A stretch of DNA of 64,000 nt, taken from Rhizobium sp. R711 (lineage in GTDB: Bacteria; Pseudomonadota; Alphaproteobacteria; Rhizobiales; Rhizobiaceae). The stretch covers positions 372,001-436,000 of the forward strand of contig NZ_LOKZ01000001.1 of NCBI RefSeq assembly GCF_002211365.1, read 5' to 3'. Below, in pieces: positions 9,488 to 16,766 of the stretch. The position numbers and the translations under genes are program-made. How positions within the stretch are numbered: the first letter of the stretch is position 1; every line of letters starts with the position of its first letter. The notes under the pieces were generated by a model. That model did not search any database, was not told the DNA's origin, and saw only the letters and a list, made by a program, of their open reading frames with translations.

Positions 9488-10455
9488 ATCGCAAGCATTC
9501 GTTCGACGGCCCTGCGCGCGGCAACGGCAACGTCAGGATCAACCGTGACCTCGTGGCGATTTTCCTCCAGCGCAGCGCGGATGTTGGCAAGCGTGATCCG
9601 CTTCATGTGCGGACAAAGATTGCAGGGTCGGATGAACTCGACATCGGGATGATGGACTGCAACGTTGTCGCTCATCGAACACTCGGTCAAGAGAACGACG
9701 CGTGCTGGACGCTCATGTCCGACGAAATCGGACATCACCGCGGTCGATCCGGCAAAATCCGCCTCGGCGACGACATCCGGCGGACATTCGGGATGTGCCA
9801 GCACCGTGACGCCCGGATAATTCTCGCGCAGTTGCCTGACGTCATCGGCGCTAAACAGTTCGTGGACTTCGCAATGGCCATGCCAGGCAAGCACCTCGAC
9901 TGTCGTTTCGCGCGCTACATTTTGGGCAAGATACTCGTCGGGGATCATTAGCACCCTCGGCACGCCGAGCGACTCGACTACCTGTTTGGCGTTTCCTGAC
10001 GTGCAGCAAATGTCTGACGCCGCCTTCACGGCCGCCGACGTATTCACATAGGTGATGATTGGCACGCCTGGGTGTGCTTGGCGCAGCAACGCCACATCCT
10101 GCGGCGTGATCGAATCGGCCAACGAGCATCCCGCACCCATATCCGGGATGAGCACCGTCTTGCCCGGATTGAGGAGCTTGGCCGTTTCGGCCATGAAATG
10201 CACCCCGGCAAGCACGATGATGTCAGCCTCGACGTCGACAGCCTTGCGCGCCAGCGCCAGACTGTCACCGACGATATCGGCAACCCCGTGGAATATCTCG
10301 GGCGTCTGATAATTGTGCGCGAGAATAACGGCGTTGCGCTGCCGCTTCAGTTCAAGGATCGCCTCGACGTCATCTTCGAACGATATCCACTCCGCTTTGG
10401 GAATGACGCGGCGAACGCGCTCGTAAAGGGAGGACGCGGAAACGCGGTGATTCAT
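9484..10455 (-). CDS. nadA: Quinolinate synthase A
   Basis: NadA condenses iminoaspartate with dihydroxyacetone phosphate to quinolinate using a [4Fe-4S] cluster. The three expected cysteine sites are visible: [15 protein letters not shown] and [16 protein letters not shown] and HFMAETAK are family motifs. The start at 10455 is preferred. Initiating further upstream (to 10521) would translate straight through the two operators. First gene of nadABC; the promoter region carries tandem NadQ-type sites. Confidence 0.96.
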   Translation of the reverse strand: MNHRVSASSLYERVRRVIPKAEWISFEDDVEAILELKRQRNAVILAHNYQTPEIFHGVADIVGDSLALARKAVDVEADIIVLAGVHFMAETAKLLNPGKTVLIPDMGAGCSLADSITPQDVALLRQAHPGVPIITYVNTSAAVKAASDICCTSGNAKQVVESLGVPRVLMIPDEYLAQNVARETTVEVLAWHGHCEVHELFSADDVRQLRENYPGVTVLAHPECPPDVVAEADFAGSTAVMSDFVGHERPARVVLLTECSMSDNVAVHHPDVEFIRPCNLCPHMKRITLANIRAALEENRHEVTVDPDVAVAARRAVERMLAI

Positions 10456-10470
10456 GGCCGACTCCTGTTT

Positions 10471-10487
10471 ATACTCAAATTGAGCAT
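10471..10487. promoter_or_regulatory. NadQ-type operator 1
   Basis: The 17-bp near-palindrome ATACTCAAATTGAGCAT sits 16 bp upstream of the nadA start. It matches a second site upstream at 15 of 17 positions. The location and symmetry fit the operator of the Nudix-related repressor NadQ that controls nadABC in Rhizobiales; a NadQ-like gene is present at 45.5 kb. Confidence 0.75.
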
Positions 10488-10504
10488 AATAGGGCGCCAT
10501 TGTT

Positions 10505-10521
10505 ATCCTCAAAATGAGCAT
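10505..10521. promoter_or_regulatory. NadQ-type operator 2
   Basis: ATCCTCAAAATGAGCAT, the second near-palindrome, has its centre 34 bp from that of operator 1, slightly over three helical turns. This would let two repressor dimers bind the same face of the DNA over the nadA promoter. Confidence 0.72.
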
Positions 10522-11154
10522 ATGTCAATTGCAGAAGAGCGGTGGTTAACAGACACCTCGCCGACCTCAAAACGTCATAAGATAACAGATCATTAGCCAG
10601 CGGAAGCTCGCCGCTTCGGCTCCGACGCCTTCTTGCAGCATCGCGGCCAATTCGTTCTGCATCACATGGGGTCTTGCTGCGCGTGCCCTCCATTCCGATT
10701 AGCCGACGACTGCGCACCTGATGGACCCTTCATTCCATTTGCCTCGGCTTGTCGCCACTGCTGAGCAAGGCCGTATTCGGCGCGTCTGTATCGTCAGCTC
10801 GTGAATCCTCGGCAGACTCTTGTTGGAAATCTCGGGTAAGACAGGCGCGTTCGTGGATGCTGATCCCCATCTGGTGGTGCCCTGCGCACACTTCTCAACA
10901 GTCGACGGATGCGTAGGCCGCACGGGCGCGAAACTCGCCTGCTCGCTGCCCAGATCAACTCCTATCGATCCACTTTCTTCCATCGACTTGCGAGAAGCGC
11001 TAGCCAGCGGGCTGCACCTGTGGGGCGACGTGCAAAAGCACGCCCCTGTCGACAGTAACAGGTGACAGCGATGCGGAGGCTGAGAAAGCTGGGGTGGGGA
11101 GCAAGCGTCTGGCCCGCGCGTTGGGAGCCCGGCTAAGTGGAGAAGCGATGAGAC
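10522..11154. other. Gene-poor region, no supported gene
   Basis: No reading frame here has recognisable motifs, a convincing ribosome-binding site or homology I can recall. The promoter of nadABC lies at its left end. The remainder reads like eroded sequence next to a toxin remnant. Confidence 0.5.
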
Positions 11155-11410
11155 GTGTCACTATCGGCTCCCGAACCGCTCACCTGCGCGCATGACGTTT
11201 GCGATTTTTCCTGCGACAAATCCATGCTCGATCATTGGTGGAGACGCGCGCTCTCCAATCAGCAAAAGGGCTTCGCGGCCGTTCTCGTCGTCCACGAGGC
11301 CGGCCAGGTGGTCGGATATCATGGTCTTGCGCCGACGGCCGTGATCCCTCGATTTCTTGATCGACACGGGGCAGCCGCCCGATACGGTTCCCCGCCTATC
11401 CGGTTTCCTC
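11155..11410 (+). pseudogene. Remnant of a TacT-like GNAT acetyltransferase toxin
   Basis: The first part reads LSAPEPLTCAHDVCDFSC, then SNQQKGFAAVLVVHEAGQVV and GYHGLAPTAVIPR. This matches the N-terminal half of tRNA-acetylating GNAT toxins, normally about 160-170 residues and paired with an RHH (DUF1778) antitoxin. After VIPR the frame shifts: IDTGQPPDTVPR continues in another frame, and homology then stops. No antitoxin gene is present upstream. It is therefore a truncated, frameshifted relic without function. Confidence 0.65.
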
Positions 11411-11448
11411 TCGGTGCCTGCCGGCCTGACGATCGTCAACCTGGATAA

Positions 11449-12126
11449 CAGCTAGCAGATGAACTGGCGTCGTCATCACGGTGCTGGGCTGGTTGATGAT
11501 GATCGCTGGCACCATCGGATTGTCTTGCCTCAAGTTGCGATTTTTGTAGGTTCAACCATCTAAAGCGGACGCACCTCTGTGATCGTCGCCGCACTGCGTC
11601 AAGGCTTACATACAGCGTTCCTAAGCCAGAAAATTTCAATATCGATGATCCCGGCCGCCGCCCCGACGCCGCGGCGCAGCGGCGCAGGATCGGTCCAGTT
11701 ATCGTCGTTGCGCAATCGGGACGGAAGCTGGGGTGGCCTCCCTATTCCTCCGCAAGCTTTCTTCAACAGGGAATAAGCTTAACGAGATCGGCATTTTCGT
11801 TCGATCAAATGACAAAATCGCTCTCACATCGAAGGTCGCCAGACCCGCGATGGTCAAAACCACATCATCGCCTGCAGAACGAAACCCGAAGGGCCGGTTC
11901 CCATCGGTGCGATGCATCGGCGGCTTGAATGGCAAAATATTCAAGTTTCGGTGGTTGGGGCTCAAAACCAACGATTCCTGCGATTGGTCGAAAGGCCTGT
12001 ACCGAGGCTAGCGGCTTAGGCTGTAGATGTGAACCCAGTACGAATCTCTCGCCTTGAAAGGATACGAACCGCGGACCCGCTCATCAGCGGCACGATGACG
12101 GCGCTCATGGTTTAGGAATCTATCGG
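11449..12126. other. Gene-poor region with one arm of a dispersed repeat
   Basis: No credible gene is visible. Near the right end (12043-12070) lies a 28-bp element that recurs at 15501-15528 in the same orientation with 23 of 28 matches. Several stop-free frames exist but lack codon bias or recognisable domains. Confidence 0.45.
12043..12070. repeat. 28-bp direct repeat, copy A
   Basis: The element contains the core CGCCTTGAAAGGATACGAAC and matches 15501-15528 at 23 of 28 positions. The pair brackets the AbiE genes and the broken ABC ATPase, so the 3.4 kb between them may have moved as a unit. It is not obviously a tRNA end. Confidence 0.4.
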
Positions 12127-12993
12127 CTAAAGCAGAAGCTTAGGGAATTTCTTCGCTCGAAGCTGCTCTATCGCCTTCTCCGACGATTTCCATGGCTCAC
12201 CTTTAAGCAGGGGCAGGACATCGTTCCAAATCACGCCGAATGCATGAATGGCATCCTCGTCCGTGAACTCCACGCCCGGGGGAAGCAAGGGCGCGATGTC
12301 CTCCATCAGGCTTTTTGTCAGCTTTTCAAGCATTCGTTGCTCAGCGTTCGCGCGCGTGATTACATTCTCCTCGAGCGAAAGGTAGTGCTCGAAAGCAGCC
12401 ACGAGCCGTCCCGCGTCGAGAGAAAGCTCGCGCCAGCCTTCATGTAGATCAAAGAGATCGCGGTTCTTTCGCCGCTGCAGGAGGGCCCTGAGCTTTGTGC
12501 CAAACAACTCCTCCTTGTCATAGGATACGATATCCGCGGTGCCGGCGAACCACTCATTTTCTACCTTGAACGGGTACGCGTGAGTCCCAAACAACGATTT
12601 GTGCTCACGTGTATTGATCTCCACCTTTAGCTTGAGCGGCGCTTCAGGCTCCGCCTCCGGCGCGAAGCGGAAGATAAGGTGGGTCGAATGACCCGCCTGC
12701 TCTCTTTTGAACTTCCCCAGCCATGAAAGAGCGTCGCGGATTGCATCGATCGTAGGCCCAATTGGTTCGGCCGTGATCTGAACCAAATCGATATCTTCCG
12801 AATAGCGCAAGGGCCGCTTGAAAAGCAGTTTGTTGATTGCCGTGCCACCTCGGAAGGCGATTTTGCCCTGGAGCTTCGGTGCCGAAAAGAGGTCACAGAG
12901 CGCGCGCGAAATAATGAGATCTTGTTCGATCTGTCGAGAATCCGGCCATGGTGCCTGCTTAGCCCAGGCTGTCAGATGCGCTTTCGGGATCAA
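12127..12993 (-). CDS. abiEii: AbiEii-family nucleotidyltransferase toxin
   Basis: This 288-residue protein is the toxin half of an AbiE (type IV toxin-antitoxin/abortive infection) module. The DUF1814 nucleotidyltransferase core is evident: AFRGGTAINKLL (about 48-59), the metal-binding SEDIDL (about 70-75), and the downstream EELFGTKLRALLQRRKNRDLFDL motif (about 160-182). Toxins of this family modify cellular RNA or otherwise halt growth on phage infection. It starts 4 bp inside the end of the antitoxin gene, the usual coupled arrangement. Confidence 0.9.
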   Translation of the reverse strand: MIPKAHLTAWAKQAPWPDSRQIEQDLIISRALCDLFSAPKLQGKIAFRGGTAINKLLFKRPLRYSEDIDLVQITAEPIGPTIDAIRDALSWLGKFKREQAGHSTHLIFRFAPEAEPEAPLKLKVEINTREHKSLFGTHAYPFKVENEWFAGTADIVSYDKEELFGTKLRALLQRRKNRDLFDLHEGWRELSLDAGRLVAAFEHYLSLEENVITRANAEQRMLEKLTKSLMEDIAPLLPPGVEFTDEDAIHAFGVIWNDVLPLLKGEPWKSSEKAIEQLRAKKFPKLLL

Positions 12994-13808
12994 AAGTCGA
13001 TCTCCACGGTTTCATTGATGTCGAGACGCCACCGCTCATCTCTTGTTTCGGAGAAGGAAAGTCCCTCGATCAGAGGCCTCACTGATGGGTCGAGTGGCGT
13101 ATACTTGTCGGTTTGCTGGGCGAATGGTTGCAATGCGTCAGCCTGTTTCTTGTGGTGCGACAGATCGAGCAAATAGCCGAGACGTCGCACGGACGTATTT
13201 TCGAAGTGCTGCGCAATGGATGCCAGCTTCTTCGGACTTGCGCGGTCGCCAATGTCCTTTGCAATTTGCGCGACACCGCTAATACCGGTGGCGCGCTTGA
13301 AGTAACGGATGCAGTCGAGGAGGGTTAGCTCAACGCCTGCGGCTTGAGCGTAGCCGGCATCTGTTTTCAGTGACGTCAGCCATTCCTTGTGGTTGGTTGC
13401 GCTAAAGATGGCAGGCGCCAAATAAATGAACTGGATTCGATGGCGCCCGATCACGATTGATCGGAACTGCTGGGGGACGACAACTTGAAACACCATCGCG
13501 GCCTGGTGCGAGGAGCCGTGCATCGCGGCCGCGCGTAAGAGGGATATCCGGTAGTCGAGGCCCAGATATTTCATTAGGGGGCCGATCCAGCGTGCGGGAT
13601 CCGGAGCGCCAGCAATCCTATCCTCGGGCCGGAGGATGATGTAAAATCCATGCCTTGGGTTGGCTAACTTCTTTTTGGATATTTGCCGCGTCAATGCTGC
13701 GGTGAAAGCGTCCTGGCTAAGAGGCAGTTCAGCCAAAGCCTCCTCGCGGGTGAACGTCGAGTACCCGCTTATCAGCTTCTTTTCAATGTAGTCGTCCAGA
13801 GATGGCAT
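12990..13808 (-). CDS. abiEi: AbiEi-family antitoxin / autoregulator
   Basis: The 272-residue protein has an N-terminal winged helix (about 10-60, YSTFTREEALAELPLSQDAFTAAL) and a C-terminal AbiEi antitoxin domain (SLLRAAAMHGSSHQAAMVFQVVVP, later TLLDCIRYFKRATGI). AbiEi proteins neutralise AbiEii and repress their own promoter by binding inverted repeats. Such repeats are present immediately upstream. The ATG at 13808 is chosen because a longer frame would read through those repeats. Confidence 0.88.
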   Translation of the reverse strand: MPSLDDYIEKKLISGYSTFTREEALAELPLSQDAFTAALTRQISKKKLANPRHGFYIILRPEDRIAGAPDPARWIGPLMKYLGLDYRISLLRAAAMHGSSHQAAMVFQVVVPQQFRSIVIGRHRIQFIYLAPAIFSATNHKEWLTSLKTDAGYAQAAGVELTLLDCIRYFKRATGISGVAQIAKDIGDRASPKKLASIAQHFENTSVRRLGYLLDLSHHKKQADALQPFAQQTDKYTPLDPSVRPLIEGLSFSETRDERWRLDINETVEIDF

Positions 13809-13811
13809 CCG

Positions 13812-13862
13812 CCAATCATACGCGAAATCGCACAAAATCATAGCGGTTTTGCATATGATTGG
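13812..13862. promoter_or_regulatory. AbiEi operator: 20-bp inverted repeats
   Basis: CCAATCATACGCGAAATCGC (13812-13831) and the complement of 13843-13862 (CCAATCATATGCAAAACCGC) match at 17 of 20 positions and are separated by 11 bp. They begin 4 bp upstream of the antitoxin start. The arrangement matches the negatively autoregulated promoters known for AbiE systems, where AbiEi binds two inverted repeats. Confidence 0.75.
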
Positions 13863-13920
13863 CGAGGACGCTGGCACAGCGCCGGGCTTGACCACGTAAC
13901 TTTGTCGGAGGGATCGCAAA

Positions 13921-14988
13921 TGTCTGGCTTGAGCATCAGAAACGTCATGAAGTCCTTCGGCGCTGTCGATATCATCCACGGCGTCGCGTCGAGATCGCCG
14001 ATGGCGAATTCACCATCCTCGTCGGTCCCTCCGGCTGCGGCAAATCCACATTGCTGCGCATGATCGCCGGCTCGAGGACATTACCAGCGGTGAGATCAGC
14101 ATCGACGGGCGGGTGGTGAACAATCTGCAGCCCAAGGATCGCGACATTGCGATGGTCTTCCAGAACTACGCCCTCTATCCTCAGATGACGGTCTCCCAGA
14201 ACATGGGCTTCGCGCTGGAGCTTGCCGGCGCCAAGCGGCCGGAGATCGAGAAGAAGGTCGGCGAGGCCGGGGCTATCCTCGGCCTGCAGCCGCTGCTCGA
14301 CCGCAAGCCGGCGCAGCTTTCCGGCGGCCAGCGCCAGCGCGTCGCCATGGGCCGAGCCATCGTCCGTGATCCGAAAGTCTTCCTGTTCGACGAGCCGCTT
14401 TCCAACCTCGATGCCAAGCTGCGCGTGAAGATGCGCGCCGAGATCAAGGCGCTGCACCAGCGCCTGAAGACCACGATCGTCTATGTCACCCACGATCAGA
14501 TCGAAGCCATGACCATGGCCGATAAGATCGTCGTGCTGCATAGCGGCCGCGTCGAGCAGATCGGCAGCCCGCTCGAACTTTACGACAAGCCGCGCAACAT
14601 CTTCGTCGCCGGCTTCCTCGGCTCCCCCGCCATGAATTTCCTCGAAGGCACCATCGCCGATGTCGGCAGCCCGGCGCTGGCGCTGAACGGCGGTTCGCGC
14701 ATGAAACTCTTACGCGCTCCGGCCCATTCCGCCAACCGGCCGCTGACGCTCGGCATCCGTCCCGAAGACATTGCCTTTGGCGGCGAGACCGCGTCGATGC
14801 CGTGGTCAAGGTGGTCGAGCCGACGGGTTCGGAAACTCATGTCGCAGTGGAAGTCGACGGGCAGGGAATTGACCTGGGTGGTGCGCGAGCGTGTCGCCCT
14901 TGCCCCGGAACAGCGGGTGAAACTTTCCTTCGAAACCTCGAAGGTACATTTCTTCGACCAGCAGACGCAGCAGCGTCTCAGCGCCTGA
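13921..14988 (+). pseudogene. Frameshifted sugar ABC transporter ATPase (UgpC/MalK type)
   Basis: The homology is to a 355-360-residue carbohydrate ABC ATPase with TOBE domain, but in pieces. [20 protein letters not shown] is in one frame. [20 protein letters not shown] (Walker A) is in a second, broken around 13986. The rest, from GEISIDGR through LSGGQRQR and [16 protein letters not shown], is in a third frame after a break near 14070. A further pair of compensating shifts spans about 14795-14880. No permease or binding-protein genes adjoin. Four or more indels in 1 kb indicate a decaying orphan copy rather than one sequencing slip. Confidence 0.8.
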
Positions 14989-15553
14989 TTCTCGCCGTGA
15001 ACACCCATTGGAAGCGATATCCGTCGCGATCGGATCCATGGTGAATGTCGTCAACGCTTGTATCGTCTCGTCGGAGCAGACCAGGCTGCTGCGGCTGATG
15101 GGCAATGGTATCTGTAGAATATGCTCGGCTGCGATACGGCCTTCATTCGGGCGCTGAACCTCTGCAGTTATAGGCGCTCCGGCACCTGCACTTGGCGGCG
15201 TTTGACAGGTGGGTGGGACGCCAGCACGCGATACCGGATGCTGCAGTGCGATGCGATGGCGCGTGCTGCAGACCATACGATCTGAAATTGCCGTTTCTCT
15301 CAATTAGCAGATGTTCGAAAACGCAACGGTGGCCATAACATCCTTGATCGCGCTGCCCCTGCGGAAATTCCAGCATCAGTGACCAAGGGTGGACGAACAC
15401 CCCACCTCCCTTCACCCCTCCTCTGCGAGAGCACATTGTGACCAGCAAAATGCGTAGGCCCCTGGCCTCGCCGGGGTAAGTGCAATTTTTTCTTAGGGGT
15501 AATCCTACGCCTTGAAACGACACGAACCTACGACACCTAGATCCATACTGTCG
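14989..15553. other. Gene-poor region with second arm of the dispersed repeat
   Basis: No gene is supported. The 28-bp repeat copy B lies at 15501-15528. The remainder shows no domain-like reading frame on either strand. Confidence 0.45.
15501..15528. repeat. 28-bp direct repeat, copy B
   Basis: The core CGCCTTGAAACGACACGAAC is the counterpart of 12043-12070 in direct orientation. Together they bracket the AbiE operon and the broken ABC ATPase gene. Confidence 0.4.
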
Positions 15554-15973
15554 TTATCGGGACCAGGGATTAATCACTTTCAACCCGGCGGTCTCGAACG
15601 GGCTCGTGTCGCGAGTTGCGACCGCGAGGCCGTTTGCCACTGCTGTGGCTGCAATGTAGCCATCAGCCGTGCCAATCGCCTTCCCAGATCCTCGAGCGCG
15701 AGACATCAGTTCCGAGTAGAACTGTGAAGTCGCCAGATTGAAGGGCAGGATGCGCTCGGAAAAGTGAGGGAGCACTTCGCCCTCAAGGCGGTCGCGAAAG
15801 ATGGTTTGCCGTTTCCCCGGGGGCATGGCAGCAATTCCGAACCGAAGTTCAGCAATCGTTATTGCGGATAGGAATAGCGTCTCGATGGCTTGGGCGTCCA
15901 ACCAGGCGACCACTGCCTCATCAGGAGCCGGTTTCCAAGGCTCGGATATAATGTTGGTGTCAAGCAAGATCAT
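15554..15973 (-). CDS. fitB: PIN-domain toxin (VapC/FitB type)
   Basis: This 139-residue PIN-domain ribonuclease has the acidic catalytic residues in their usual places: Asp in ILLDTNIISE (about residue 5), Glu in TIAELRFGI (about 42) and Asp residues in IGTADGYIAATA (about 103) and VATRDTSPF (about 121). PMPPGKR-type spacing and the C-terminal FETAGLKVINPW are typical of FitB/VapC. It overlaps its antitoxin gene by 4 bp. The expected target is tRNA or rRNA cleavage, as for VapC toxins generally. Confidence 0.9.
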   Translation of the reverse strand: MILLDTNIISEPWKPAPDEAVVAWLDAQAIETLFLSAITIAELRFGIAAMPPGKRQTIFRDRLEGEVLPHFSERILPFNLATSQFYSELMSRARGSGKAIGTADGYIAATAVANGLAVATRDTSPFETAGLKVINPWSR

Positions 15974-16224
15974 TCGAAGGTCATCGGTTCAGCAGGCGTC
16001 TTGTCGCGACTTTTCTGCAGGGCTTCAACGTCGCTGTCCGAAAACTCAGCGTCGCGACCAATGGCCATCAGTAAGGTGCCGAGCTTAACACGTTCAGAGG
16101 GACGAACAGCAGCTTCGATAATGTCACGGATCTCGGCCTCTGTGCTTCGACCATGATGGGCCGCTCGCACCCGCAAGGCACGATGTGTTTCGTCAGAAAG
16201 ATTCCGAATGGTGACTGCCGGCAT
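15970..16224 (-). CDS. fitA: FitA-like ribbon-helix-helix antitoxin
   Basis: The 84-residue antitoxin has an N-terminal Arc/FitA ribbon-helix-helix (PAVTIRNLSDETHRALRVRA) and a C-terminal tail that would wrap the PIN toxin. The ATG at 16224 is preferred over one 15 bp upstream because GGAGGTGATATCA gives a strong ribosome-binding site directly before it. That same segment contains one of three TGATATCA boxes, so antitoxin binding could block both transcription and initiation. Confidence 0.88.
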   Translation of the reverse strand: MPAVTIRNLSDETHRALRVRAAHHGRSTEAEIRDIIEAAVRPSERVKLGTLLMAIGRDAEFSDSDVEALQKSRDKTPAEPMTFE

Positions 16225-16281
16225 TGATATCACCTCCATGGAAAGGATAGGTTTGATATCAAAGTATGCAGAATGATATCA
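16225..16281. promoter_or_regulatory. Triple TGATATCA operator of the FitAB module
   Basis: The 8-bp palindrome TGATATCA occurs at 16225-16232, 16254-16261 and 16274-16281, overlapping the antitoxin RBS and its presumed promoter. FitAB of Neisseria binds paired TGCTATCA/TGATAGCA half-sites, so these boxes are good candidates for autoregulatory binding. Confidence 0.65.
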
Positions 16282-16617
16282 ATTTTCAAGAGGTTCAATA
16301 CGAGGAGGAAAAAACACGTTTGTTCAGGTCTCCCGCCTTGAAGCGGGTTCGGACCATCGACCAAGTTATGAGACCATTTATAACGGACAAATATAGAAAA
16401 AGACTCAACTGGCTAAAGCCCCTGATGATTTCGACCTTCCGCGGACAAATGAATCCGGCGCCCTGGCCGTTTAGGACTATTGAAGAGATCAACAAGCCTC
16501 CAGGAGTAATGGGTACCGCACCGTCTGGATCCAAACGATCGTCAGTCCGGCAAGGGCTGCTTTCGGCCGATCCAATCAGCCCCTTTCGGAGCGCTCCGAC
16601 AGTGACGCGCCGTCGCC
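16282..16617. other. Junction region without a supported gene
   Basis: A 125-residue frame on the plus strand has no recognisable features. The region separates the toxin-antitoxin module from the truncated rhodanese-like gene, so a recombination junction probably lies here. Confidence 0.4.
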
Positions 16618-16748
16618 TAGGTCTCATTCGCAAACAGCGGTGAAGCGTAGCCGACGTCTTCTGTCGGCCGGATATCAAGCACCGCCAGTTCCAGCCCGTC
16701 GCCCAGCCAGTCGATCAATGTGGCCTTGTCTATCAGATATCTAGTCAT
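16618..16748 (-). pseudogene. Truncated rhodanese-like gene (N-terminal 43 residues)
   Basis: Downstream of the family-5 binding-protein gene an ATG opens TRYLIDKATLIDWLGDGLEL and AVLDIRPTEDVGYASPLFAN, then stops at once. This resembles the start of a rhodanese-related sulfurtransferase (the LDIRP turn and the following GY/H-type segment), normally several hundred residues long. No catalytic cysteine loop survives. The break marks the left boundary of the organosulfur block. Confidence 0.55.
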
Positions 16749-16766
16749 GTTTTCTGCTCCTCGACA

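Noticed and set aside
12043-12090. Possible tRNA 3' end (GGTTCGTATCC on the minus strand)
   Set aside because: The T-arm-like string is not followed by a plausible acceptor stem, and the neighbouring stem CCGCTGATGAGCGG has a 4-base loop, not an anticodon loop. It is better treated as part of a dispersed repeat.
16266-16643. 125-residue plus-strand frame after the FitAB operator
   Set aside because: It starts inside the operator region, has no recognisable domain and spans the probable junction, so it is not supported as a gene.
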